This document shows, piece by piece, positions 25,601 through 37,600 of a stretch of 64,000 bases of DNA. The notes under the pieces were generated by a model that was given only the letters and a program-made list of their open reading frames with translations, did not search any database and had not been told where the DNA came from. Origin of the DNA: Apteryx mantelli (Eukaryota > Chordata > Aves > Apterygiformes > Apterygidae); assembly GCF_036417845.1 (NCBI RefSeq), contig NC_089981.1, positions 82,873,268 through 82,937,267 of the forward strand, read 5' to 3'. A program made the position numbers and the translations under genes. Position 1 is the stretch's first letter. Every line of letters begins with the position of its first letter.

Positions 25601-28600
25601 ATTATGTTTTTTTCTTTAACATACAACAGAATCTGTTACGTAATTCTGTGTCAAGGCCCTGTTTGCAAAGCACCAAGGTCAGTAGGAGTTATGCAACTAT
25701 CATCTGGATAAGGTGAGAACATGCATGCTGGAAGGAGACTAAGCTCAGCACAGAGCCGGTACCAGGAGACTTGGTCACCCCTGTGTAAACACAGACACAA
25801 AGCTGGTGGAGGTTACAACAGAATCAGGCTCCTATTCTTCTCAAATATATTCCACTGGGTGTATTTTACCAGCCAAAAGAATCAAGCTTGCCTGAACAGA
25901 AATAAAAGAGTAGGTGTGGGTAATATATTTAGCAGCTGAAATTTACTTTGCAGAGCTGGTGCGTATGAGGCAGAGCTGTTTTTCTGCTTCACTAACTGCA
26001 TTTTAAGATTGTGGCTCACCCATTGCACTCCTGCAGCATCTTTTGAGGTGTCTCACTGGAAAATGCTTCCTAGCTCACCTTGTGGTCCACCTTGGTCCTC
26101 TGAGACAGAACATTCTCCCCTCTGGTTGGCTTTGCCAAACAAAACCCATCCTTGGATACGTGGTAAGATTGGTGGAACGACAGCAGGGATGAACTTGCCT
26201 ATCTGCTGAGGAATGTATGTGTAAGAGCATCTACTCATTATGAAAGCAAACATTTTCCATTTAATTACATGCTCAGATTCAGTAATGGCCTCATTACTGT
26301 GGCATCTCAGCACTTTACACTCTTCAGAGTATTTACTTTCATGCCACCTCCGTCAAGTACAAAAGAAGTGAGACTAAGGCTTATATTTTTTAAAGTAAGT
26401 GCTCACCCTCCAGTTAGGCACCTATCTTGCTGACACAAAAAAGAGTCAGACCTCTAAATATCTGGGAGTGTTTGAGACTATGAAACTTGCCCACGGTTAC
26501 ACAAAAGTTTGCAAAGCAGCAGGAACAAAATCTAATTTTGCCAAGACCAATTTTAGCACCACTTCCTCTGAGTTCTCCCTTTCTAGACAGACTTTGGAAC
26601 AGAAGTTCTTGTTACAGATCATTTTTGCTTTAAACCCATCTTTCATCTCTGGGACAAGTGGCCAGATGAAAGTTCATGTATACATAAAATATCAACACCT
26701 CTGCATTTAATACCAGAGCGAAAAGTAGTAAATCAAGGAACGTTGCAAGAAGCCAGACACATTTTGGGCTGGCGCTGCATAATCTTACTCCAGAGGTTTG
26801 GCCAAACATCTTCTCAGGCAGACTGCTTTGTCTCCATCAACACTGCCCCAACCATAAAACATCTCTTGAGAGCTCATCTGCAAAGGCAATCAGTTTATCT
26901 GCGATTCTTCTAATGACCCATTTCAGTTTTCATCCTTCTAAGGGAACTAACTCATAATGACAACTCAGGGGAATAATCAACTATAATTTATGTGTTCCTG
27001 TTTTTGGAGCAAGGAGCAAAGTGTGAGTTCTGCTTTCATTTACCCTGAGCTCCACAGTTATCAATAAAGCTGACCTGTGAATAAAAACATTGTAATACAA
27101 AAGTGTCCAATCCTATGCTTGATTTTATATTTAGAAAGGAAATAAACAACCAAAGACTCTTGACCTCTTGGTGTGTGGACTGCAGGGTATAATGCAGTGC
27201 TGTATGGACTTCCCTGCTCTCGCTCTAGGCAAGCTAGCTCATTTCCAAAAGCAGTATAACCATGTCAGCATGTTGCAATCCAGACTAATAAGACCTGCAA
27301 TAAAACACAGCCTTGGGCCTACAGCTTAATTTCACCCAGCTGGCAAGCCCACATTCGTAGCCTATATAATAAATAGCAGCATGGTTTGGCAAACCAGGCC
27401 CAGATCTAGACTCTGTTTTATTCTATATGGCACAATTCAATGTCAGGTAGAGAGATACCTTAGCTACTCTGACCTGAGACCCAGAAGACTGTTGCTCCAT
27501 TCATGCATGGCTTTACTTGCCCAGTTAAACCTGCAGTGGGGCAAAACTACTTTGAACTTGATTAACTGCAGCCATAGACGTGCATCAAGAAAAAAGTGCA
27601 AAGGAAAATTAGACTCAAAATTTTGTCTTCAACCCCACATTGTGAAAATTTGGATTAAGCCAGAGGCAGCTTGTGGCCTACTCTATTTACTATTTAAGAG
27701 CTGGGAGCTGCCTACCACCTCCCTGCAGAGCCAACTTTTTTCCCCCATTCCACCGAGTCTCTTCCACCCAGGTCTCCTCTCCATTGGCTGGCAGCTCTCG
27801 TGGAAGGGAGAGGCTGGGATCTGGCAGTCTTCACAATGTGTGAGCTACAGGAGAACAGATCAGCAGTGCCTTTACTTTCAAATGCAGCAGAAAGGAGCAC
27901 ATTGCTCCCTGGAAGCACCGTTTGGACTCAGGGGAGTAAACTGCCAGCATACGTGATCCGTTTTATGCAAGGTAACAGCCTGCAGGACTGTCCGGGAGGA
28001 AGGCCTAGGTCTGGCGGCCAAGTGAGGTAGCTTCTGGAGAGCCTCCCAGTTCAGCTCTTCAATGATCCTCCTACTGCTACAATGCCTTGTGTCCACTAAA
28101 TTTTATAGCAACAACCCTCATCTGACTTCACCTGGGACGTGCATCAGGCTGCGGAGCCAGCTGTCCACAGCATGCTTCCCTCGCCACACTCTCCAGCCCC
28201 GAGGACACGTAACACTATTTTCAGTCTGCACTTATGCAGCTAAAGCATAATACAGATACCTCTCCAAATGTACAAGGTGTCTGTCCTCTAACGAGGGCAA
28301 ACCATTTGCAGCACTTCATACAAAGCATAGTGAGCTTTTTGCTTAGCTGCTGGCCTCAGAGATGGGTGGGAACAATAACTGAGAGCATATCAAAAAGCAT
28401 TAATGCACGGCTTCTCAGCAACAGGAACAGAAACACCGCTGCACATAATGTAAAGGGTGCTCAAGCCTAGCCCTCCTCACCTACAGCAATGGTGCCCACA
28501 GGCATGGCTTTATTACACAGCCTGTCATCAGGTCTCCTGCAAACGCCGCTCTTCAGAGCCATTGCAGATTTGCATTAAACATTCAGCTCTGACTGAAATT

Positions 28601-31600
28601 TGGAATTAGCAGAGTTCTACCCTGGGAGCATTTGCTTTGTTTTCGACTTATTTGGCGGGGGAGATTCTTGTTTACTGCTACGGGAGTGGGGGAGGCATCA
28701 CCGTACACTCTGCTTCAAATGCACTCCTTTGATTCAGGAATATTTTCACTTTATACACTGCAAATATACACTTTTCATAGACTTCCAGAAACACAATACT
28801 ATTGCAAAATTTACTGGAAAATTGCAAGCTATCGTTGGATGTACAATTACCACAGAACATCCCCCACAAAAATCTCACAATTGCTTCCTAAAAGCCCATT
28901 GTTCTGTGGCTTGGTTTTCTGAGCCTAATCAATCTCAGGTCTTGCATACGATGGGAAGAGCTGGAGCAAGTCAGTCCAGCCAGCCCAACAGCAGCCAACA
29001 CCAGATGCCTTAGTAAGTCTGCACAAATAAGGCATATACCGATTCTCTCCAAAAATACTCTCCCAGTGACCTAACTCACGAACTTCCTCAGCCAGAGGCA
29101 GTGTCTCTGTATTTAATAGCCCTCAATGGATTTTTCTTCACAAATTGTCCAGTGCTGTACTGAACTCAAGTAGACTTTTAACATCCCCCGTGTTCTGCAG
29201 CGAGGACCTTGACAGCTTAAGTATGTGCTGTGTGAAGAGCTGTCTCCTTCTCTTCCAAACCTGCTACCTCCTAGTTTCATTTTATGCCCCTTTGTTTTTG
29301 TATCAGGGAGACAATGAATAATCGTTCCTGATTCACTTTCTCAATGACACTTAGGATTTCACAGACCTCTGTGAAATCCTCCCCCACCTCTCTTTGTCAT
29401 AGCATTGTAGGAGGCACAATCTATTCAGTTGTTGCTTGCATGGAAGCTGATCCCATGCCCCCGATTGTCACTCTTCACTGTATTTTTCCAGTTCTGCCAT
29501 ATTTCTTTTGAATGGAGGAAGCCAGAACTGTATACAGTATTCATTATGCAGGTGCATAGACATTTATAGTGACACAATGGTATTTTTCATTTTGTTCTCT
29601 GTCCATCCCTAACATTTGATTTGCTTTTTTCACTATTGCTGCTGATCCTTGGGTGGACATTTTCCTGAAGGTATCTACTATAAGCCCAGTATCTCACTCC
29701 TGACAGGCTCAGAGTCCATCCACATTAAGGTTTAATTCCATCCTCGCCTCCACACAATACCTTACATTTATCCACACTTCATCTTCCATTTCATTGCCCA
29801 GCTGCTCATTACTGTGACATCCCTTGCAGCTGGCCTCATCTTTACTATCCTGAACAAAACCTTTTCAGCTTATCTTATTGTAAGTTTATTCAAGGCATAC
29901 TCAAGGATGGGGAATAAAAAGATACAGAAGGAGAAGTGGTCCTGTACAAGCTCACTGTGACACACTGGTAATTACTCAGCAGTGAGTAATTGCCCCAGCA
30001 TCTCCACTGCTCTGTCAACCAAGCTCTCTCAACTGAATCCATCCCAGCTCATCCTGGTACTGGTCCCCCTTTTATAACTGATGAGATGAGAGCATAAATT
30101 AAAAAGCTTTAGGAGCTCAAGCAAGCTCCCTGTTCAGTGCCAGCTATGCTGGTTAAAAGTTATTTTTTTATTCAGCTTCCTGGTCTGAGTGCGGGCAATT
30201 ACAGAAATTAACCTGTGCCTTAATTCTCCGGGTATGAAACAAGAATAATAAAACTTTCCTTCCCCCACAAACATGTTGACAAGATAAAATCCACTAATGA
30301 CTTTCAAGCACTCTGATACCAGAAGAACGAATACCACATAAGTACCCCAATTTTTCTATATGAGCATCTTCTGTGCTTCTTGGCCTTGCTATCGGTGGCT
30401 CAGGTAGTTGTTTGTTTTCAGATAAGTCTTTACTTCAAGAATTTCTCCTGTTCCCAACAGCAATTCTGATAGCTTGTTCTCTCCCTCCTGTCTTTTCCAG
30501 CGTTAATGCTATTGTATTTGTTTAATGGGGTTAATATGCTGCTGGTATAATAATGATCATGTACGGATGTAATTATTATGTGCGATTAATTCTGCAACTG
30601 CTGAAAAGCTTGGAGGATTTTTCTTAGATGAGGGAATATCTTTACAATAGTCCTTCTCAAATTGCATTACACACAGACATAACCCCCAAAAGAAATGTGA
30701 AAGGGGAAAGAATGAAGACTGTGAATCAGAGGACAGAGCGCTGCACCCAGCAGAGCAGCAGATGAAGGTTAAACACCCTCAGGGCAGAGACCATCTCTCT
30801 GTTGTGTGTTTATACACTGACTAGCACAAATGATTCCTGGTCCATAACTACAGTCCCAAGGTACTACCAACATGCAAATAGTACGTAATTGGTTATAAAT
30901 TTTTAAAGATATATCTGCCAGTGTTGTAGGCTTCTCTTGTTACCTTCTTTAAAGTAAACATCTTTTAAATGAACACACTGGCTTTTGTTCTTCTAAGAAG
31001 ATACAATATCACACACCAGAATATGAACCCTTATGAAATCTGAACACAGGTTCATGATTTTTACAAGAACTGAAGAGAATTAAGTGCACAGAATGCAAGT
31101 CATTAGCACCAAAATAACTACGGTGTCCTCATTTAACAAAACTGTAGATGTTTTTCTGCATGAAGCTTTTTGGCATATACTGATAATTTACGGTCTGATG
31201 CTGCAGCCATACTTTTGAGTGCTCTTAAGTACTTTGAGTGATAATGGATCTATTTGTGTGATCAGGGATTGCAGACTCAGGCCTATAATGCAGCATTTTC
31301 CCCAGACAACTCCTGGACACCTGTCTTTGACCAAACTATCCTTAAATCCCACATACATGACCTGAAGAGAAGACACTGCCTGAAAGACTCAAGTCTCTGC
31401 AAACTGCCCGGTTGTTTCCTAACCCTCCTGTTAAACAAGTAATCATTGATAACCTTGATATTTCACTGACTCAGTTCAACACTCTGCATCCCATTTAAAA
31501 GCTGAAGTGAAGTATGTGTCCAGGGAAGACTGAGACACATGCACAATCCCCCCACCTCCAATCTTTCTTCTCCAGAAAAGCATGTGTTTAACCTCTGCGG

Positions 31601-34600
31601 TCTCTACCACATTAAATCACCAATGTCCAAGTCCGGCTCCTGCTTCTGCACACAATACAATCCCTGTGCAATGATGCAGGGGCTGAGGAGGGAGCCTGCA
31701 CGGTGCAGGAGATGTTGAGCTCTCCTGCCCGGGACCCCATGGGGCAGGGAATGGGGCAAGGTAGGAACAACACCACGGGGCTGCAATAGGACCACAGAAA
31801 GGTACCCTGCAGGCTGTGTGTGAGTGTAGGGTGGGAAGGGGACAAATTCTGCCCATTGCTCTCCCTCAAGTGTCTGCCCAGTGCCACTTCACCAAAAATA
31901 CTGCACTCTCCGGTCAATGGGGACAGAGCTGAATGGGCCCTGGACAAGGCAAAGAGTGTAAAGCAAAAATCCCAGTCTTCTGCCACCTGACTCCTCTCAG
32001 TCTTTCCATAAATGACTGCTCTGAGTAGCAGTTTGGGCTTGGCATTTAAGTGTCCCAAAGCACTATTATGCCTGAAATTCCCATGATACTTTTAAAGAAA
32101 TAAATCATTCCCCTCAGAGCCTCAAACAACAGAACCTGAGGTAGGAAGTATTAGCGGAAACACAAGAGCTATTTTCTCGCCCTCCAGAAAGGGAGATAGC
32201 AGTTTTAGTTTTCACCTAGCGACAGACTCTTATTGAACATCTCATTCAGCCACCAGCATGTTTCAGACAGTAACAGCCGGACCTCACAGCACCCCTCCGC
32301 AGTGCCTGCAGGACTTACCAGCGAAATTGTCCCCCAGCATCTGAGACAAGTGCTGTTTGTTTGTTTTTTTTCTTCTTTTTAACTTCTTTCAGTTTCTGCT
32401 TCACTGGGTTTTCTTCTGCTCACTACACTACTGGGAATTTTACAGGTTCATAAGAATAATGTAGAAAGCAGGAAAAAACAAGGTGACTGAGTAAGAGAAG
32501 CAGGTTGTGACAGATTGAGAACTTCCCTGTAATAATTTATGAATTCCCGTGTTTCACCTAATAATTGGTCTAACACAGACATACTGGTTTAGCAGCACAG
32601 AAGTTGGTCTGGATACAGAAGGATAGGAAGGAATAACTCAAAATAGCCTTAGCAGTGGAGAACTGTTATGAAGCAATGTCAGGACTACTAGTTTGGGTGG
32701 CCGACACAGACTTTGTCTCGCCTACCGAACTGATTTAACTAGGTTTATCTGAAACCCCACAAACACAGAAAACAGAAAATTCAGGCAGGATTTAAAATGG
32801 AAACTCTCTCAAATGCCTCCTTTTCTCATATATTGTTTCTCCTCTCTTCTCATCAATAAACATACAAAATGCTCAGCAGGTTGAAAGATGCTTTCAACCA
32901 AGCTACTGCACCTCCTGTGCACCCATCAGCTATAAAAGTTGAATGAGACGTATAATCAAGGCAGCTAAACCTTCCCATGTTGAAAGCTAACCTGTGCGCA
33001 CGAGGTTGATCTGCCAAACCCTATCGTCACCACAGGCCCAGGACAGATACAATTCTCCACGATTCACTGATGAAGACTTACAGGGTTGCTCATCTTACTG
33101 CAACACACAGAACTAAACAACATGCCCCCGGAAGGTCTTAAGAGACACTCATCAGGAGAACACCAATAAATTCCAGTAATTCGATCGTGACATTGAAGGC
33201 ACTGTTTGCATCCTGGATGGGGCTAAGCAGGAGGTCAACTATTTGAGTTCTCTGCAATGAAGCCATTTCGTTTCTGGGGTAAGAGTGGCAACGCTACTGA
33301 TGCTGGACCCAGTCAGTTACCAGAAGAGTTGTGCAGGGCCTGATTTAAGAATGAAAGAGCTGCATAATCTTGACCTTTAGGCAGAAGAAAGACAAAACTC
33401 CAAGACCACAGGTAGATATGTGAAAATACACCAGAAAAACTTCAGCAAATTACCTAGGATGTATATCCCGCCTATTTTCATTTAATTTCTGAGAATAAAA
33501 CCTTAGAATATGTCTACTCTGCAGTATATATAAACATATTAAGCTTGCTTGTTAGAGCGTGCGGTAAGACCCTAGACTTGGCCTACCTTTACTTTAAATT
33601 GACCAATAAGGTCTCAGCTTGAAACCTTTTAACAGAATACATAAATGCAAGGAAGAACAAGTCTTTAAGTAACCCACATGGAGACCTAAGTTGCTATGGC
33701 TAATACCAGACTAGCTACGGCTACACTGACTTTGGTCCTGTCTTTGACTGTTATGCAGACTTGCCCTTAATTCTTGAGGGACTGGCTGACTACACAGATT
33801 ATTTCTGTAGTACACTGAAGTAATTCAACATAAATTTAAGTTTTCATATCCATATACTGAAATATTGTTATATCTAGGCCAAAGAGCACAGCATCTGGCA
33901 AAAGCCATTATACCGCTTGGCAAGCTGTAGATATGAGGTCAAATCTAGCAAATGCAAGGAGCTGTCAAAGGCTGTTACCTCTGACAGACAGCAACAACAT
34001 CACAAAAAATAAACACACCAACAGGCAAAAAAATGTTATTTCACATTTCCATGTGCTGCTGATTTCAGCCAGCAGGCAAAAAGACAAGACAACATGAATA
34101 CAGAGCTGCCATTCCACCCTGAATGAGGCACCCCAGCAACAAAGCACTACGGGTGCATGACTCCATCTATACCCATGGTCATTAGGACCATCCATCCACC
34201 ACCCTTCCCAAGGATTAACTGCAACTCAAACATTAAATGCACCTACTGCATGGCAATTCCTTTTTTCTTTTTTTTCTTTTTTTTTAATTCAACTTTTGGA
34301 GGAAGAGGACTCAACTACTAGGACCCAGGAGAACTACTTTCAAACCTTTTTTCTCCAAAAGTTCTTCCCGTGTGACTCTGGGGAACTCACAGCTGCAAGA
34401 TCCCCAAAGGGCCCAAAGCACTAGGTCAATGCTCAGCAGGAGAGCAAGTGGGAATAAAGCAAGTATAGCCCAGGGAAACATTTATGGCACTAGGCAGGGC
34501 CTCTGCAGGTCACATGGTAACATACAAGCATTTGAAAAGTGTTTCTTTCTTCTTATGAATCTGCTGTGAATTTCTCTTGTGCTTTGGGTATACACCTATA

Positions 34601-37600
34601 AAAGGGAAGTGTACTAGCACTCTTCCCCCTCATCAGATGTTTTAGAGGTAAATGCAATAAAGAAGGCATTCAGATATTACTGTCCTGTTGGATGTCCTTG
34701 CATGATTTCCTCCATTTACACTGTAAGATTTACCAACACACATGTTTGAAATAATGCTTTTAATTTTCAACCAGATACTCTGCAAGGAAACCAAAATCAG
34801 AAATGTTGTTATTAGATGTCTCGAGGAAGAAAATAAAAAAAACAAATTTTGACTCAATGGTATTATTTAATAGCAGTGGAAGTACTTACCAGGTGGCCTA
34901 TTAATTGCAAGGTTTCGGAAATGGCTGCCTTTGATCATCTCCACTGACAGCCGCCCTGTAGTGGCATTGTACGACAATCCCACGAGCAGCTCTGGCACCC
35001 CTCCATGCGACAGGGACTGTGTTGAAGAAGCGCTATCACTGTGAGAAATTGCTGACAGACTAAGCTGAGAGTCTCCACTCTGCAGGGAAAGAGCACTGAA
35101 AGTCTCATCAGGACATTCACTACCACCCTCCCTTTAATTTATATCTTGTAGCCTAGTTTAGTAAAGATCTCCCTTAAGAGATGACAATGACTAAAAATCA
35201 TCTGCATGAATTATGATGGGGCACAAAAAAAATCGGAGCATCACTTTACAAAAACACATCTCTGAACTCTCTCTTTAAAGATGAGGAACTCTGCCTAATG
35301 TGTTATTACTAGTGTAAATCAAAGCCTCCGAGATAAGCATATATCCCAGTATGTTAAATGCAGAGTAAATCTCCTTGAAAATGATTTTTGGGTGGAATGC
35401 ATTTAGCACAATTTTTTTTTCTCGGTCACACACTGTGTATTTTTTTTTTTTGCTTTCTTTTCTTGCTACCATGATGTTCTCTTCACCCCCTACTCACCCA
35501 GAGTATGATGTTTTATTCATTTTGCATGCAAAAACTCACACTGAGATTCTTATAGACAGTGAATAATCTCAGAGCTTGTCTACACAAATTGATTGGCATA
35601 GCCAGAGCTGGATGCAACTGTGATGTGGATGGAAGGCTATGAGGCAGCACAGTCACTTCCTCATCACATGATCAACCTCTCCACTTCAATCTTCCATGAA
35701 AAGTAACATCACTGAATATCTCTGGTAAGATGGAAACTGAGCCCTGAAGATACTCCACTGCACGAAGCAGAGATCCACAAGCTGGTGCCAAACAAGACAG
35801 CTCTTGAACTGGAAGTAGTACAGCTCCACCAACATAATGGTGCACAGGAACTACTGTCCTTGTCGAAATGAAGAACTAATTGAAGGTTCTGGGATCCAAG
35901 CTACTAATTCTGCCTGCCACAGCATGAGCTGTGTAGATTTACAAGCTTACTAGCTAAGCCACCATTAACAAGGCACAGCTTTGCGTAGGGTAGATACAAT
36001 CTGTGCTTCCTCTTACTTCAGCTAACTTTTGTGATAGCAGGTGAGATACATGAGTTGCAGCCTAACAGCCCCAAATGAAACATTATCAGACACAGTTGGT
36101 CCCCGTTCACCAAGCACACAACTTTAAGGACTCCAAATTTCTTTCAGTAGACTTACACTCAGATTACTCCTTGGCTCCAAGACCAATGTCACCTTCACTT
36201 CCCCTTCCTGGCTGATGTTGCTCAGGTAGAACAACTGCTCTCCCATCATCTTCTCGCCAATCATCTTGTGCACCGCATAGAGGCGGAAACGGATAGCATG
36301 GCCGCTTAGCTCCTCTGGCTCCAGCTTACTAAAGGTAATTTTATCCTTGAACATGGGGATGGGTCCTCTCTGAACACTTGTCTTTCCCCTCTGTTTCTTG
36401 CTGGGCATCAGTACTGTGTGCACTTGCCAGGTGTTCACACCACTGCGGTCTTTGTCTGGGATATCCCTGGCCTCCAGGATAGTAACTACCAGCTTTTGAC
36501 TTGAGGCCTTATAATCGAAGATGACATCTAAATCACCACATTTACAGATGGGCTCATGAGCGCTGTGACGAACCGGTATGCTGTTCATTTCATCATGTTC
36601 CTGTGAGGAGAAGGAAGAAATAAAACCTCCACTGGAGTTCAGCTGCCCTTTGTGATCCCAGCTCTGTTAAAAAAACATTGTTCTCACTTGTACTTGCAAG
36701 CGTAGGTAGCTGCTCTGCAAAACAAGGATTCCACTGTTTCTTGAAAGGCTAATGCTAGGTAATTGCCTGATTTTGTGTAATGTTTCCTATACAATCTACT
36801 AAGCAACAGCACTTGTTGAAATGTTTCTAACAAAAAGTTTCACCAACCTTTAAATGTTTTGCAGGAGATTGCTAATTTGGCAAAAATTCTACATAGGGAA
36901 AAACTGAAACAAAATTATCTTATTTTTTACTTAACTTCATTAATGTCAGTTTTGAGGGATTAATAAAAACTTTTTTCATCTTGTTACAAAAACTGACTTA
37001 TGCTATTACTGGAATTTTTTCAAAACTGAACTATTTACATTATTGAAACCAAACTATTTAGTCAAACCTAGTAACTCTTTGGATATCTTGTTTCGTAGGG
37101 CACTGGAAAATTTCTGCACTATGTTCAGTTTGATGAGGGGCGGAAATCACAATGTCAGAATTTCTTGCAGAATGGAAATTCCATTTCTAAATGCTGCCCT
37201 ACAATTCAATATTTTTCCCACAGTTAAAGCAATAATAATAGAGAAAAACAGTCTGATCAAATACATATTGATTCCTTTTTCCCTTTGTAAATCTCCCAAG
37301 AGAAGCATCTGTTCCTTCTGCTTAGTTTGGATACTAATAGATTCAGAATAAAAATTCAAAATATACAATCAAAACATATGCAAACCTATTCACACACAAT
37401 CTTTTATCTACTTTTTAAAAAAAATCTTGATAAAACAAAATAAAAACCATGGATGCTCACCTTACCTTTTGATGAGTGGGCGTGTGCATTTCTGCTCAAA
37501 AGTGCTTTTTATCTCAGAGCAAGAATGTGCTTCATGTGATAAAGAGGTTGCTATAGTGATCAATGATTTGTATTTAAACATGAGTATACACTGTACTAGG

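Larger units (their letters stand above)
22614..34889 (-). other. SYT16: SYT16 intron 5 (12.3 kb)
   Basis: GT-AG intron (gtaagt ... ttgtcctag) in phase 1, splitting C2B. It contains an ancient CR1-lineage LINE at about 29.08-29.89 kb, a MIR-like remnant near 26.4-26.56 kb, an AT-rich element at about 30.5 kb with many TAAT cores, and A/T homopolymers. The plus-strand open frame at 27381-27956 (191 codons) has no recognisable homology. Confidence 0.85.

Noticed and set aside
27381..27956. 191-codon plus-strand open frame antisense to SYT16 intron 5
   Set aside because: Composition is unremarkable, no domain is seen, and no upstream promoter features occur. Most likely chance.
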